From assembly GCA_025765615.1 (NCBI GenBank), contig JAIVFJ010000088.1:186001-250000 (forward strand): 64,000 nt of DNA, written 5' to 3'. Each line of letters opens with the position of its first letter. Position 1 is the first letter of the stretch. The notes below the pieces were generated by a model, which saw only the letters and a program-made list of their open reading frames with translations, was not told the DNA's origin and ran no database searches. This document shows positions 11,195-21,921 of the stretch, in pieces. A program made the translations under genes and the position numbers. Origin of the DNA: Zopfochytrium polystomum (lineage: Eukaryota; Chytridiomycota; Chytridiomycetes; Chytridiales; Chytridiaceae).

Positions 11195-11970
11195 CAGAGT
11201 AGCTGACAAGCAGAGTGGAGCTGCAGAGCTGCAGGGTTGCAGAGTTGCAGCAGAGTAGCAGAGCTGCCAAGTTGTGGCCAAGTGGGTAGCAGCAGAGAGG
11301 CAGAGTCCCAGAGTCAGGGGGTTGCAGAGTTGCAGCAGAGCAGTGGAGTTGCAGAGTAGCAAAGAAAATCAGAGCTTGCAGATTAGCAGTGCAGAGTGAA
11401 TTTGCAGAGTTGCAGAGTCACAGAGTTGTGCAGACAGGGAGTTGCAGAGCTGCAGAGTAACAGAAGCGTAGAGTAACAGGGCTACAGAGTCACAGTGTGG
11501 AAGCCTGGTGAGACTGCCTAATCCTGGCGGATAAAGGGCGGGGTACTCCAGGACAATCTGTGCGTGGAACTGGTGGGTGAAGCGGAATTGGTCTCCATTC
11601 AACACAAGCCTCCATCCACCGCTCAAAGCCCAAAAGCAACAAGAAAAGCCCAAGCAAAACGCGCTTGTAAGGTGTGTGCTGCAACAAAGGAAGCAGCTGG
11701 CGCTTCCACAACAGAGTTGCCAAGTTGTGGCAAAATTGGTGTGTCGCAAAGCCGTGGAGTTGCCTGGCTGCAGATTTGCAGAGTTGCCAGTGGGGTTGAG
11801 TTGCCAAGTTGCAGAGTCTGAGAGTCTGAAAGCCTGAGAGTAGCGTAGTCATGGTCCCCTGGAGTGCACTCCCTGAACTCTTTGCTCTGCTCTGCCACTC
11901 TGCTACTCTGCCGCAACTCAGCCACTGTGCTAGTCTGCAACTCTGCAATTCTGCAACTCTGCGTTCAGTT
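11195..11970. repeat. Degenerate GCAGAGTTGCAGAG minisatellite with an inverted block
   Basis: About 11195-11515 is built from imperfect 9-14-bp units around GCAGAGTTGCAGAGT. Similar units recur near 11700-11835. The block at about 11885-11965 has the reverse complement (CTCTGCTACTCTGCC type), so the two arms could pair as a long imperfect hairpin. Confidence 0.65.
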
Positions 11971-12009
11971 GAAGAGTCATGACACACACAAGATGAGGAC
12001 AGTCTCTCC

Positions 12010-12415
12010 TGTAAACAGTCTACTCTGAGTGAGGGAGTGGAAGGAGTGAATAAAGTGGAGATGTGTGTTTGTGGGTGTCCTTCTCTGCAACTTGGAAAGA
12101 AAGAGAAAAAAAACTCTGTTATGAATAATTGATACATAATGATAATATACATGCTGTAATAGTCGCTAGGGGGGTGTGACTGGCACAGGGTAAAAACCTC
12201 TCCTATATTATCTGCTTGAGCGGAGGAGGAAGAAAACTGTTTATACTGGGTTTCTGTTCCACTTAAAACTCAGAGTATTTGTCAACAGTGCAAGCCAGCG
12301 CCCAGGTCTGCATTGGCAGTGGCTTGCTCTCCCCATGGGCATTGTGTAGAACAATAAGTGACAGTCACCATAGGTTCAGGTCTGTCTTGTGCCTCTTGCT
12401 GCTAACCAGTCAGTG
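12010..12415 (+). repeat. R1 dispersed repeat, copy b (full length)
   Basis: Same start and end as copy a. The B-box-like site is degraded (GGTTCAGGTCT). It ends 13 bp before the tRNA-like gene at 12429. Confidence 0.75.
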
Positions 12416-12428
12416 TAAGTCTGACCTG

Positions 12429-12500
12429 TCCCAGTTAGTATAGGGGCTAGTATCACCCCCTGAAACAGGGTAGACCCAGGTTCAATTCCCAGACTGGGAG
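12429..12500 (+). tRNA. tRNA-like gene: Asp/Glu-type body with GAA anticodon, degenerate
   Basis: Acceptor TCCCAGT/ACTGGGA is perfect and discriminator G fits Asp. The D region resembles tRNA-Asp (GTATAGGGG...TATC). With stem ACCCC/AGGGT the loop CTGAAAC gives anticodon GAA (Phe). The T stem has two mismatches (CCAGG/CCCAG) and the anticodon stem one. It is therefore either a pseudogene or a tRNA-derived repeat head. Confidence 0.4.
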
Positions 12501-12915
12501 CAGCAGCAGCTGCAGGACGCAGACTCATGCATGCTGGACACTTGCTGGGGCAGCGTGGAATAAAGCATCTGCCTATAATCTCAGTTTCCTGTAATGGCCC
12601 TGCCCTGCACTTGTTTGAGCAAACTCCACCAAAGTCACAGAATGCCAACATGAACTGACATATTTGAGAAGGTTCAAAGGACTGCAGTAGGTTGCACCCA
12701 ATGAGTGGAGACCCACCTGCAATACCTGCAATGGCCAACAGCGCTTGGCTCACAGTTTGCCTTTTGAAAAAAGAGAAAAATTTGCACAAAAAACTTGCAA
12801 ACTAGGGAATGAAGCGTGTGCAACTGCTGGGATTTACAAGCAGTAGCACAACATGTGCAACAAGACCAAAGTGCAGTTGCCAGAGTAGACCAGAAGCAGA
12901 TGGCTGTATGTCCAT

Positions 12916-12998
12916 GGGCAGATGGCCAAGTCAGCCTAAGGCACCAGATTACAGCTCTGGTCTCCCCAGAGGCGTGGGTTTGCATCCCACTCTGCTCA
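12916..12998 (+). tRNA. tRNA-like gene: Leu-type (long variable arm) with ACA at the anticodon
   Basis: Acceptor GGGCAGA/TCTGCTC pairs with one G-T. The long variable arm TCTCCCCAGAGGC and T stem GTGGG/CCCAC are typical of tRNA-Leu. The anticodon stem CCAGA/TCTGG holds TTACAGC, so positions 34-36 read ACA; CAG lies one base further on. The T loop is TTTGCAT, not TTCGAAT. It is probably a decayed tRNA-Leu(CAG). Confidence 0.5.
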
Positions 12999-13582
12999 AT
13001 TGCGCAATGCACATTTAGCCCAGCAGCTGCATTGCCACCTATAAGTAGTACTGGCATCTCCCACTTGAGGGACCTCTGACTGTGACTGTTGGATTTTGCT
13101 GTAAACCCCCCTCTGCCAGACACTTAGCTAGATTTGATTCAAGCATATCATGCACTGATGCACCCTTCCCATGGTTCCCAGTCTATGCCATCATCTCAAA
13201 ACCAGGATAATTAGAGAACTGCTGCCAAGGCAGGAAGTGTAACACAGAACCTTGCTGATAAGTTGGCAAATTTGGAAAGGTGTTGGTCTCTGACCCTTTC
13301 TGCACAGGCTGGGTTCTATGTGAAACAAGAACAGAGACACCTTCCGTCATAGCAGAGGAGCAGAGGGGCAGAGGGAGCATTAGCCCCAGGTTCCTTTCCC
13401 TGTCACCAGGCAGTGCATCCCAAGAGAGAATCTTCTACCACTTGTACTGATGCTTGATGCCTTGGGTTGCAGTGAGTGTTGAGCATGTAGAAGCAGCCAG
13501 TTGGCGCAGCAGCCCAGCACCTTGATGGACTCTAAGACAGTTTTCTTTGGTTTTGAGTTTACAGTCAACCATGGACATAAGG

Positions 13583-13654
13583 GGGGGTATATATCAGTGG
13601 TAGATAGCTCGCTTTGCATGCGAGATGCCGTGGGTTTGAGCCCCACTACCTCCA
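13583..13654 (+). tRNA. tRNA-Ala (TGC), weak T loop
   Basis: Acceptor GGGGGTA/TACCTCC, D stem TATC/GATA, anticodon stem CTCGC/GCGAG with loop TTTGCAT, T stem GTGGG/CCCAC, discriminator A. All stems pair. The T loop TTTGAGC departs from TTCGANN, so expression is uncertain. Confidence 0.7.
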
Positions 13655-14337
13655 TTGCTGGAGTAGGGTGTCATTATGTCTCCCAGCAACACCACCTGAA
13701 AGAATTTGTTGGAGTGGATTGTCTATGGGTTGTGCTGCTGTGGAGATGGAGGTAGTGCACTACTGAAGGTGGTGGTGATGGGAGGTTGAGTTTGGCTCCT
13801 GTCGGTCTTGTGTTTGTCTTTATACAAAACTGTTACAAGGACCATCACTTGCAAAATGCTGCAAGTCATCCTTGCACAAGGTGCTTTTTTTTTTTTTTAA
13901 TATTGTTCCAGCCCAACCACCTGGTGGCACACAATCCAGTGGGAATTTTTGTTTTAGCCCAGCTGGTGGCCACGGGCCATGCTCCAAGAAAGAATTCCTT
14001 TGCCTGGAACCTTCTGCTATGGCTACCTTCATGATTGAATTGGTACGATTGCTGCGTAAAACGCAGTTGTATGCCTTGTAGGTCCACTTGGACTATAGCT
14101 TCTGTCTAAATTGACCATGGAGATCTCACACAACCAGAGGGCTGCTTACAACAATGAACAATATCAAAAAGAGCACCATCAGGAGACAGAGCCTGTCTCT
14201 TTTGCGCAGGAAAACTGGGGATCACAATGGCTAACACTTATTTCAACTTTTGACTTGGCTTGGGAAACAAAAGTGTGCATACCCTGCTGCAAGCCCTGTA
14301 CCTTGAATTCAATTCATGGCTAAGGACAGGAGATCAG

Positions 14338-14706
14338 TACGCTGGCGGACATGTGTGTTTTGTGTGTTTCTGGGAGTTCCTGTTCCTGAGCTTGAAGAGG
14401 TTGAAAATCCCTCGTATGAATAACTGAGACAGGATTATAATGATGCCTTGCACACTGCAATGTCGCTAGGTGAGGGTGACTGGTGTGGGGGGAAACACCT
14501 CTCCTAAAATTATTTCTTGCCAGAGGAGGAGAACAAGTGGTTTCACTGGTTTTCCTTTCCACTTTACTCAGAAATATTTATCAACAGCACGAGCCACCGC
14601 CTGGGTCTGCACCGGCAATGGCTCTCTCTCGGCAAGGGGATTGTGTAGAGTGATAACTGACAGTCACACTGGGATCAGGTCTGTCTTGTACCTCTTGCTA
14701 CTAGCT
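14338..14706 (+). repeat. R1 dispersed repeat, copy f (diverged)
   Basis: Aligns by eye with R1 from the GTGTGTTTGTGGG region to the CTCTTGCTGCTA end but is clearly more diverged (TGTGTGTTTCTGGGAGTTCC; CACACTGGGATCAGGTCT). Older insertion. Confidence 0.6.
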
Positions 14707-14861
14707 CCACCTAACTTTAGGACTGTGGTTGGATGTCTCAGGACGCTTAGCTTCTGTTTGGCTGTCTCATGATACAGCAGTTCACTCCAGGTGAGGGCTT
14801 TCTGCCAACAGTCGCGTAGCATAGAGCAATAATAGAGGTACAGTGCTCTGCTGTCCCTGTG

Positions 14862-14943
14862 GACAACGTGGCCGAGCGGTTAAGGCGACAGACTCGAAAT
14901 CTGTTACTCTTTGGGTGCGCAGGTTCGAGTCCTGCCGTTGTCG
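14862..14943 (+). tRNA. tRNA-Ser (CGA)
   Basis: Acceptor GACAACG/CGTTGTC, anticodon stem ACAGA/TCTGT with loop CTCGAAA, long variable arm, T arm GCAGG-TTCGAGT-CCTGC, discriminator G. Class II tRNA, 82 nt. Confidence 0.93.
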
Positions 14944-17167
14944 TTGGAGGGCATTTAAAACAGTGCAAGAGCGGCCTGGCTGTTACCTCCATTGCCATCC
15001 ACAGGTGCATGGTCGTTCTCCAATAATTGGAGGCTGCTGGAAGTAACTAAGGATCGAAATTGATATCTTGATACCCAAGAAATATCGCATAGATCACATC
15101 ACAAAAATCCTTATGTGATAGCAATATGTGAAAAAACTGCAGAGACTCTCCCCGGTGACAATAGCAATATTCTGATATTTATTGGCATCAAGTCTACTTT
15201 CATTTGTTCTGGAGGAAATCAAATCTACAACCTGATATCAATATAGATAGCCAGGTAAATAGCCAGGTAAATAGCCACTAAACCAAGCCATACAACACCA
15301 ATATGGGTCCAAATGTCACTATATTCTATTGATTTAGATCCTTAGAAATGACCGCAATACAACCAGCAAACAAAACCTGTGGTTTGCCAGTTGCTGGCTG
15401 CCAGTGTGAGGATCCGCATTGTGGCAGTGGCGTTTGGTGCCTGCTAGGGTTGTAGATGCAACCCAAAAGCTTTGGGTGGCCTATGACATTTCTAATCTCA
15501 TGGGTCAGTAGTTAGCTGGGGTTTTACAAGCGCTCCCTGAGATAATTATTGACAATTACCAACATAGTAGGCCCACCACCATGAAAATTCTAATTTTAAA
15601 CTTTCCCACAATTTATCCTGCATAACAGCAAACCTTTGTCCTGTCCTCTGCATCATAAAAGAGCTTCTTGTGTTCTTTATGCTGACTGGGACACAGCATA
15701 GAGGACACACCCCTTTTCTTTCCTGTTTAGTTTTTGTTGCTTTGGTTGATGTCGCTCCCTTTTACCATTCTTCCATCCCCTTTCTGTGCAATGACATGTG
15801 GCCTCCCAGAGCTTCAAATTTCATCCATCGTCAATTTTGAGGGAAAATCTTCAAATTTGAGAGAGGTGTGGCTGAATGTGTGACTGTCGCCTTACCAATT
15901 GTTCTTTTCTTTCCTTTTCTCCTTTTCTTAATTCTTTTGTGTTGTTTCATTTTCTTGCTTTCCTTCTTTCTTTCTTCTTGTCTTTTCTTTTTCTCCTTGA
16001 CTGCTATAAACCCTGCCACCCCTCCCCTATCCCTTTCTCTTTGTCTATGTTCTATCTTACTTTCCTCAATAGAACTCTCTCTCTCAGTGCCATCATATTG
16101 TTCTTTGTTTGTTGAGGTGGTTCTCCCTGGCCAGTGCGTTGTTGACCAAGGAGGGAGATGAGTCCTCTTAGGCCAGAGCCACCAGATCCAGCTGAAGAGG
16201 CAAGAACAACATTCCCCTTGGGCCAGTGTGTGAAGACCAAGCCTTGTGTGATGGCTGGTTCTGGGACAGTACTGGGACAAAAACTGGAAAAGCCAGACTT
16301 TACCCAGGCCAGGTTTCAGGTGGTATCTCAAGAATTCCTCAACAGTCTGAACCCTTACCTGTGTGTACGCAAGCCTGGACTTGGCACAGACACAAACTTC
16401 TTGGTATGTTTCACCTCTCGATAGCAGCCTCAATGTACAACCAAATAACAGCTTTGTTGTGTAGCTGCTTGGATTGCACTTGAACTCCCTCTGCCGCCAC
16501 CCTCAGCGCATTACCCGTACCTGCAGATTGCTGATGAGCGGCAGCTGGCTCCTGGTCCATCCTGAAGTAAGGGCTCAGCGGTTTGACCAAACTGGTGCTT
16601 TATCCGACTGGTTTAAGGCCAGCACAGTGCCTAAAACAATGTAAAATTTCACCCAGTGGCATATATTGCTTGAAAGTTTCATGTGCTTTGCTTTCACTGG
16701 AATATTTCAGGGCAGAACAATGCAAGTCAGAACTCTGGTTAAGCAAACCACTGAGCCTTATCCTGAAGCAACTCTGGGTATCAGCAAGACGCTGTGCCAG
16801 ACGCTGTGCCTGTGCAAGCACCATGGAGGTGCCTGCCCATACAGCTACATGTAAGCCCACACGCATAGCTGCACCTGCGCCTACATGTACTCCCTCGAAG
16901 GATCTGTCAACTCAATCAAGTTCTGTGACTTGACCTGCGTTGTTGACAGAGGCCACAAATGTTTGACTCTGATGACAAGAGCTTGGGCTGGCATGCCTGT
17001 GCTTCTGTTATGGTTGACGCTACTTTGGCCCAACGGCATCCACCCCTACCGCCAGTGCTGGTGCCAGCACCTGGGTGTCCCCTGGCTCCACAAACACCGC
17101 TCTGGCAATCATGCATGGGATCAGCCATCACTTTGGGGACCTTGCACGCCTAAGACAGTGGGATATC
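14944..17167. other. Gene-poor stretch
   Basis: No gene that I can support. A pyrimidine-rich tract lies at about 15895-16115. An 88-codon frame at 16158-16424 (from ATG) has no recognisable motif and no splice context. Confidence 0.4.
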
Positions 17168-17239
17168 GGGGGATTCCGGGGATTGAACCCGGGACCTCCT
17201 GCACCCAAAGCAGAAATCATACCACTAGACTAAATCCCC
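17168..17239 (-). tRNA. tRNA-Pro (TGG)
   Basis: Minus strand: acceptor GGGGATT/AATCCCC, D region AGTCTAGTGGTATGAT, loop TTTGGGT in the anticodon arm, T arm CCGGG-TTCAATC-CCCGG, discriminator C. It closely matches the eukaryotic Pro pattern. Confidence 0.92.
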
Positions 17240-18044
17240 TGCCAGTGTTTCTGCAAAACAGAGAGTTGACGTCACGCCACCATTTTGTATTTGTTGCCGT
17301 TGCTGCTTTTCCAGCTTGTCACTTTTGCGACAGCTGGTGGCCCGACCCCAACAAACACAAATGCGTGATACCCTTCTATTTCTACCCCGATTACTTCCAC
17401 CCCGTGCGGTATGGCACAATGCTGTTGGCGATCGCAATCTCGCCCTCGCAGCATCGGACTGAACAGCCGCGTTGCATAGGTGGGGGTCGTTTCGCTCTCC
17501 TCTGCGTTCCCCCGTTCCCCTGGCGAGAAAGTGATCGCGATTCAAACTCTCCGTGGGAACGTGGCGACTGACCCAAACCCGTGTGGCCTGCGACTTTGTG
17601 AGTGGGCAGCACGCGTCGCGTCTGGGTCCGTCACGTCGTTGGTCTCACAGAGTGAATGAGCGATAGCTCGCGTCGTTTCTGTTTTTGCAACAAATCGGTC
17701 GCTGCTTTCCGGGCCATTTTCGCTGACGTAGTGGAGAAACTGGGAGGGCGATCCTCAAGTTTGAGCTTGGGATCGCTGCTCATTTCTCTCTGCCGCTGGA
17801 GCGGTCCTTACGGTCATGTAGTTCGTGTAGTGTGATTTGAGAGGACAAGTAAAGACCGCAATTGACAACCATAATTTCTCCCGCCCCACTGCTTCCCGCC
17901 CCCGTCAAAGGAAGAAAAGCTAGCAATCACATCGGAGTTCAAATTGCAAAAAAAAAAAAAAAAAAAAGAGAAAAGGGGCATCGCGTTGAAACGGAAGAGA
18001 AAGTGAAAAGCATTCGTCGATCCCTCTCTCCTTCTGCTTTGTGT

Positions 18045-18465
18045 GGCGTTGGTTGCTAAGGCACGGCCGCCCTCCCTCTACTTTCGCGTCGCTTCGCAAC
18101 GCACTGTGTTGTGTGAGATCCACCAAGCGCCATCCGCCCTCCGCGCAACGTGCGGTGGTGGCGAAACCCACCAAACAGCCCACTCGAAGGTCCCTCCTCA
18201 AACGACGACTTCCCAAACCGTTCGCCCCCCTCTCTGTGGACACCAGGTCTTCCTCGCAATCACCATTTCACACTGCGCTCGCCGCGTAAGCGCCTCCCTT
18301 GGGGCCTATCTTTGGTTGCTAAGGTACGGCCGCCCTCCCCTCCCTCTCTTTTCGCGTCGCGCGCAACGCACTGTGTTGTGTGAGACCCACCAAACAACCC
18401 ACCCGCTGGTTCCTCCTCAAACGTCCACTTCCCAAACTGTTCGTTCACACTGCGCGCGCCTGCTT
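18045..18465 (+). repeat. Tandem duplication of a ~265-bp GC-rich unit
   Basis: GGTTGCTAAGG.ACGGCCGCCC starts at about 18049 and again near 18315. Both copies continue through CGCAACGCACTGTGTTGTGT and the CAAAC.GCCCA blocks. The second copy has several deletions. No coding is supported. Confidence 0.7.
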
Positions 18466-18687
18466 TGGACGGTCATCGAGAGCACGTGACCAGGTGGAGA
18501 TTGTCTCAAAAAACTGAAAGATTTCAACCCCTTCCTCTCCACTCCCCTCGAAACAAAAACAAGAAGGCCACAAGAAGCAGTCGTCTCGATCAATTATCTC
18601 TCTTTGCCATATGCGCACTGCGGGTAGAACTCCAGGCTCAAGCTTCAAAACTAAAAGCATTCATCCCTCTACTTTCTCTTAGGCGGA

Positions 18688-18923
18688 ACTGACTGCAGCA
18701 AGAGGCACAAGACGGACCCGAACCTATTGTGTCTGTCAATTATCGTTCTCACGATGCCCATGGGAGAGCGAGCCACCACCAATGCAGACCTGGGCACTGG
18801 CTTGCGCTGATGACAAATACTCTGAGTATTAAGTGGAACAGAAACCTGGTGTCAACAGTTTTCCTCCTCCTCTGCTCAAGCAGATAATATAGGAGAGGTT
18901 TTTCACCCTGTGCTGGTCACGCT
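18688..18923 (-). repeat. R1 copy c, 3' half only (minus)
   Basis: Reverse complement of the R1 3' half, from the GCGTGAC..GCACAGGG region to the GTGCCTCTTGCTGC end. The 5' half is missing here and lies at 21285-21449; see the inversion feature. Confidence 0.7.
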
Positions 18924-19387
18924 CCAAAAGGTTGGGACCTGGCCACATTCCTCCCCGCTCTCTTGTCTTTCCCCTTGGCTTCTGTCTTGGGAAGGAGCTG
19001 GCACAGATTGGTTGGTACTGCCTTCGGTGCCCCCTTTGTTGTCCTGAGTCTCATTCCTTACTGAGTGATTTGGTCCCTTTGGCTTTGCCATTGGGGTTTC
19101 TCTGTGTCTTGGACCATAGGCATTTTGCACTTTCTTTTGTGATTGTGCCACCCTTGTCACACTTTTCTTATGTTTCGCTTTTAGATGTATGATGGCTGCT
19201 CTTTTTTGTGCTTAAAGAGTTTCTTTTGTGTTTGATGATGGGCTTTAGTAGACTCCATACATTTTCCTGTCTGGTGACCCCTAAACACCTTCGTTTGCCC
19301 TTTTCATTAGATAGGATAAGTATTTAGGCTATTGCTCTATTTCCACCTTCAGCCCAGGGTGAGGAGATTTAGAGAGCACTGTCTCAC
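18924..19387 (-). repeat. R2 repeat, 5' part (minus)
   Basis: In minus orientation it matches the 44253-44308 plus 49614-50012 copy: GTGAGAC, TGCTCTCTAAAT, CTCACCCTGGGCT, GGGGTCACYAGACAGG, GTGGCCAG. It stops abruptly at TTGGAG, where R1 sequence begins. Its 3' part is at 21450. Confidence 0.65.
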
Positions 19388-19524
19388 CGGAGTAGCTCTG
19401 TCACCTGCACAATCAGCGCAAGGGGAGGCTGTGTGTGTCCTGTGGTGGGTGGTTTAACCCTCTTGAGCAAGGGCTGCCTACTCTGCTTGGACTGAACAGA
19501 CAGCCGACCAAAGACAGAAAACTC

Positions 19525-19675
19525 CTGTCCACAAGAACTCCTGGCTTTTTTCTTCTCAACACTCAAAAGCACTTGGTGAAAGTACAGTACCTTGACGATC
19601 CAGCTGTTCAGTTCCTTGAGCTTGATCATCCCACTTTGCAGAATTTGATTGAGAAGGTAGCTCGCCCACTCATAT
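19525..19675 (+). pseudogene. Truncated copy of the NLR gene's first coding exon
   Basis: The frame reads KHLVKVQYLDDPAVQFLELD, then HPTLQNLIEK. It is nearly identical to the first coding exon of the TIR-NACHT-ANK gene (HLVKVQYFDDPAVQVLELD, 32247-32378). The DNA also matches upstream (GTCCACAAG..CTCCTGGCTTT), but the position of the start ATG is CTG. Homology continues through the exon end and about 18 nt into the intron (AAGGTAG), then is cut by an R1 insertion at 19676. No further receptor exons follow in this segment. It is a relic of a second family member or a duplicated 5' end. Confidence 0.75.
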
Positions 19676-20078
19676 TGTAAACAGTCTACTCTGAGTGAGT
19701 GAGTGGATGAAGTGAATCAAGTGGAGATGTGTGTTTGTGGGTGGTCCTTCTCGCCAAATTGGAGAGAAAGTGAACAAACTCTGTTATGAATTATTGATAC
19801 ATAATGATGATGTGCACAATATAATAGTTGCTAGGCAAGCGTGACTGGCACAGGGTAAAAACCTCTCCTACATTATCTGCTTGAGCAGAGGAGGAGGAAA
19901 ACTGTTGACACCAGGTTTCCATTCCACTCAATATGCGGAGTATTTGTCATCAGCGCAAGCCAGCGCCCAGGTCTGCATTGGCAGTGGCTCCCTCTCCCAT
20001 CGGCCATTGTGAGAACAATAACTGACAGTCACAATAGGTTCGGGTCTGTCTTGTGCCTCTTGCTGCTAACCAGCCAGT
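19676..20078 (+). repeat. R1 dispersed repeat, copy d (full length)
   Basis: Starts TGTAAACAGTCTACTCTGAG directly after the truncated NLR exon and ends near GCTGCTAACCAGCC. It is the apparent cause of the truncation. Confidence 0.75.
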
Positions 20079-20334
20079 CCCGCCTGACAAATCCCATCGC
20101 AAAAGTGCTGCTCCTGAAATGAAGCCATTCACACGCTATGGACAGCTTCTCTCTATCATGCCAATCAGCTGGCAAGAGGACTTTGATGAGAATTCAGAAG
20201 ACATAGAGACTGTGATGGTTGCAGAAGTTCATTTGCAGTCAGAACTTGTGACAAAACTTCACTTGCCAGTGATTTCAGAAGGTGGAGAAACAGTTGCTAT
20301 TGACATGAGGCTTGTGAAAGGTGTGATTGGATGA
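20079..20334 (+). other. Short unassigned open frame
   Basis: The frame contains PFTRYGQLLSIMPISWQEDF and HLQSELVTKLHLPVISEGGE. It looks protein-like rather than random but its beginning lies in R1. No ATG or family is recognised. Possibly a remnant exon. Confidence 0.25.
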
Positions 20335-20879
20335 GTCAAAACTGGTGGTGGCACGTCGTGGGTAGTGGTGGAAAAGCCAAGAAACATCATTGTTCATAGT
20401 GAATGAAGCATCTTTCCATAAGAGCCAAGAATAAAGTTGATTGTCTCCTTCTTTAATATCCACCCTCCGATCATCTTGAGGCGGGTGTGCCAGCTCCCAT
20501 ACTTGGAAAATGGGAGCTCCCATCACCGTTTTTCCTTGTCTCTTGTAACAATACCCAGCACCTTTGGCAAAAACTGGTTTCCCCAGCTCCCATTCTTGAA
20601 AAACAGGAGCTCCCACTACCATTTTCCTTGCCTCTGGTTTCAATCTCCACTCCCTCCAGAAGATCCCAGAGCCACCATTTTGCTAAAAATGGTAGCTACA
20701 GATCTGTTTCTGATGCAAAATGGTAGCTATGTGACCGGCCATGGCGCACAGTGGGTGAGTCCTCCTTCAGAACTCGCAGCACCGGCACGTTGAGTGCTGC
20801 AATCAGCAAGATCGGCACTTTGGTGCCCTCCAGCTGGAAGCGACTAGGTTCAGATGCGATTCCTCCTCTACTGGTGTGG

Positions 20880-21010
20880 TGGCGCGACCACTTGAGTGCG
20901 ACTTGAGCTCAGTATTAGTGAGCAGTGTTGTTGGCTGCTCTACCATGTCCACAGGCACATTGCCTTGACCAGAGTGGGCAGATGTTCGAGCTGGTTCATA
21001 TCAGCGCTGG
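20880..21010 (+). repeat. R3 short dispersed repeat, copy a
   Basis: CTCAGTATTRGTGARSRGTGTTGT, TGTCCAMAGG, and GTGGGCAGA match a second copy at about 37780-37895. The copies are moderately diverged. Nature unknown. Confidence 0.4.
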
Positions 21011-21284
21011 TACATGCACCGACCAAATGCTCTGAACTAGGGCTGTTGCAGCAGCTGCAAAGAATGATGCACCGCACAGTACTTGTTCACAGTATCTTCC
21101 AGCAGGTAGAGTGGCTGACCATTTTGCTTTTTTCCGAGATATTGAAGATAAAGATTTTTTTGTGGTCAGCAAGAATAGTCTTAAAATTGGTAAGGCCCAG
21201 GGTTGCCAATGGCCAACAACCTGGCACACGTAAGCCTTATTGTTTTTTTTTTTTTGGGTTCAAGGGGCGGTGCGATATTGAAAG

Positions 21285-21449
21285 TGTAAACAGTCTACTC
21301 TGAGTGAGTGAGTGGAAGGAGTGAATGAAGTGGAGATGTGTGTTTGTGGGTGGTCCTTCTCGCCAACTTTGGAGAGAAAGAGAAAAAACTCTGTTATGAA
21401 TTATTGATACATGATGATGATATACACGCTGTAATAGTTGCGAGGCAAG
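21285..21449 (+). repeat. R1 copy e, 5' half only
   Basis: Starts GTAAACAGTCTACTCTGAG and ends GTTGCGAGGCAAGC, where R2 3' sequence begins. Partner of the 3' half at 18688-18923. Confidence 0.7.
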
Positions 21450-21757
21450 CCACCACCTTGGAGCGCCAGCTCCCTCTCTGCCAAAGACAAGCCCAATGTT
21501 GGAGGGGATTCGGACACAACGGGAAAACACAAGGAACAGTAAGTGTGCAGAAGTGTCTGTTGAATTAAATCAGAACTGTTTTCCACTTAACAGAAACTGA
21601 CACATCTTGTCCAACTCCCAGGAGTAGTTCCAACTCAATCCAAGGAGGGGGCACACAGGGTGGAAGACAGTGGGTCTCTTCTTGCTTCATCCTACTAGGA
21701 CACAGACATCTGCCTCACCAGGCCAGAGGCCAGAGGAATCCCCTATCTTAGAAGCCT
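21450..21757 (+). repeat. R2 repeat, 3' part
   Basis: Matches about 50015-50310: CCACCACC.TGGAGC, CTCCCTCTCTGYCAAAGA, TGTCTGTTGAATTAAATCA, GGAGGGGGCACACAGG, CTACTAGGACACAGACATCT. Ends at TATCTTAGAAGC. Confidence 0.7.
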
Positions 21758-21921
21758 CTCTCTCTCTTCTTTTTTTTTTCTTTTCCGCTCTCACACGCAC
21801 ACTCTCTCTCTCTGCCTCTCCTTCCCTTGCACGCCCCACGCCCCATCCATGCGTCGTCGTTTGTAGAACGTCACAGGGTTCCGCAACCCAGTCTCGGCCA
21901 CCCCCTGCCCCAGCTTCGACA

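Larger units (their letters stand above)
18924..21449. other. Inverted ~2.5-kb segment
   Basis: Flipping this segment back joins the R1 3' half (18688-18923) to the R1 5' half (21285-21449), and the R2 5' part (18924-19387) to the R2 3' part (21450-21757), restoring one full R1 and one full R2. The two breakpoints are therefore reciprocal. Shared AG/AGC at the junctions suggests microhomology exchange. Confidence 0.7.

Noticed and set aside
15831..16433. Minus-strand frame rich in Lys/Arg/Glu
   Set aside because: It is the antisense of a pyrimidine-rich tract and has no recognisable domain.
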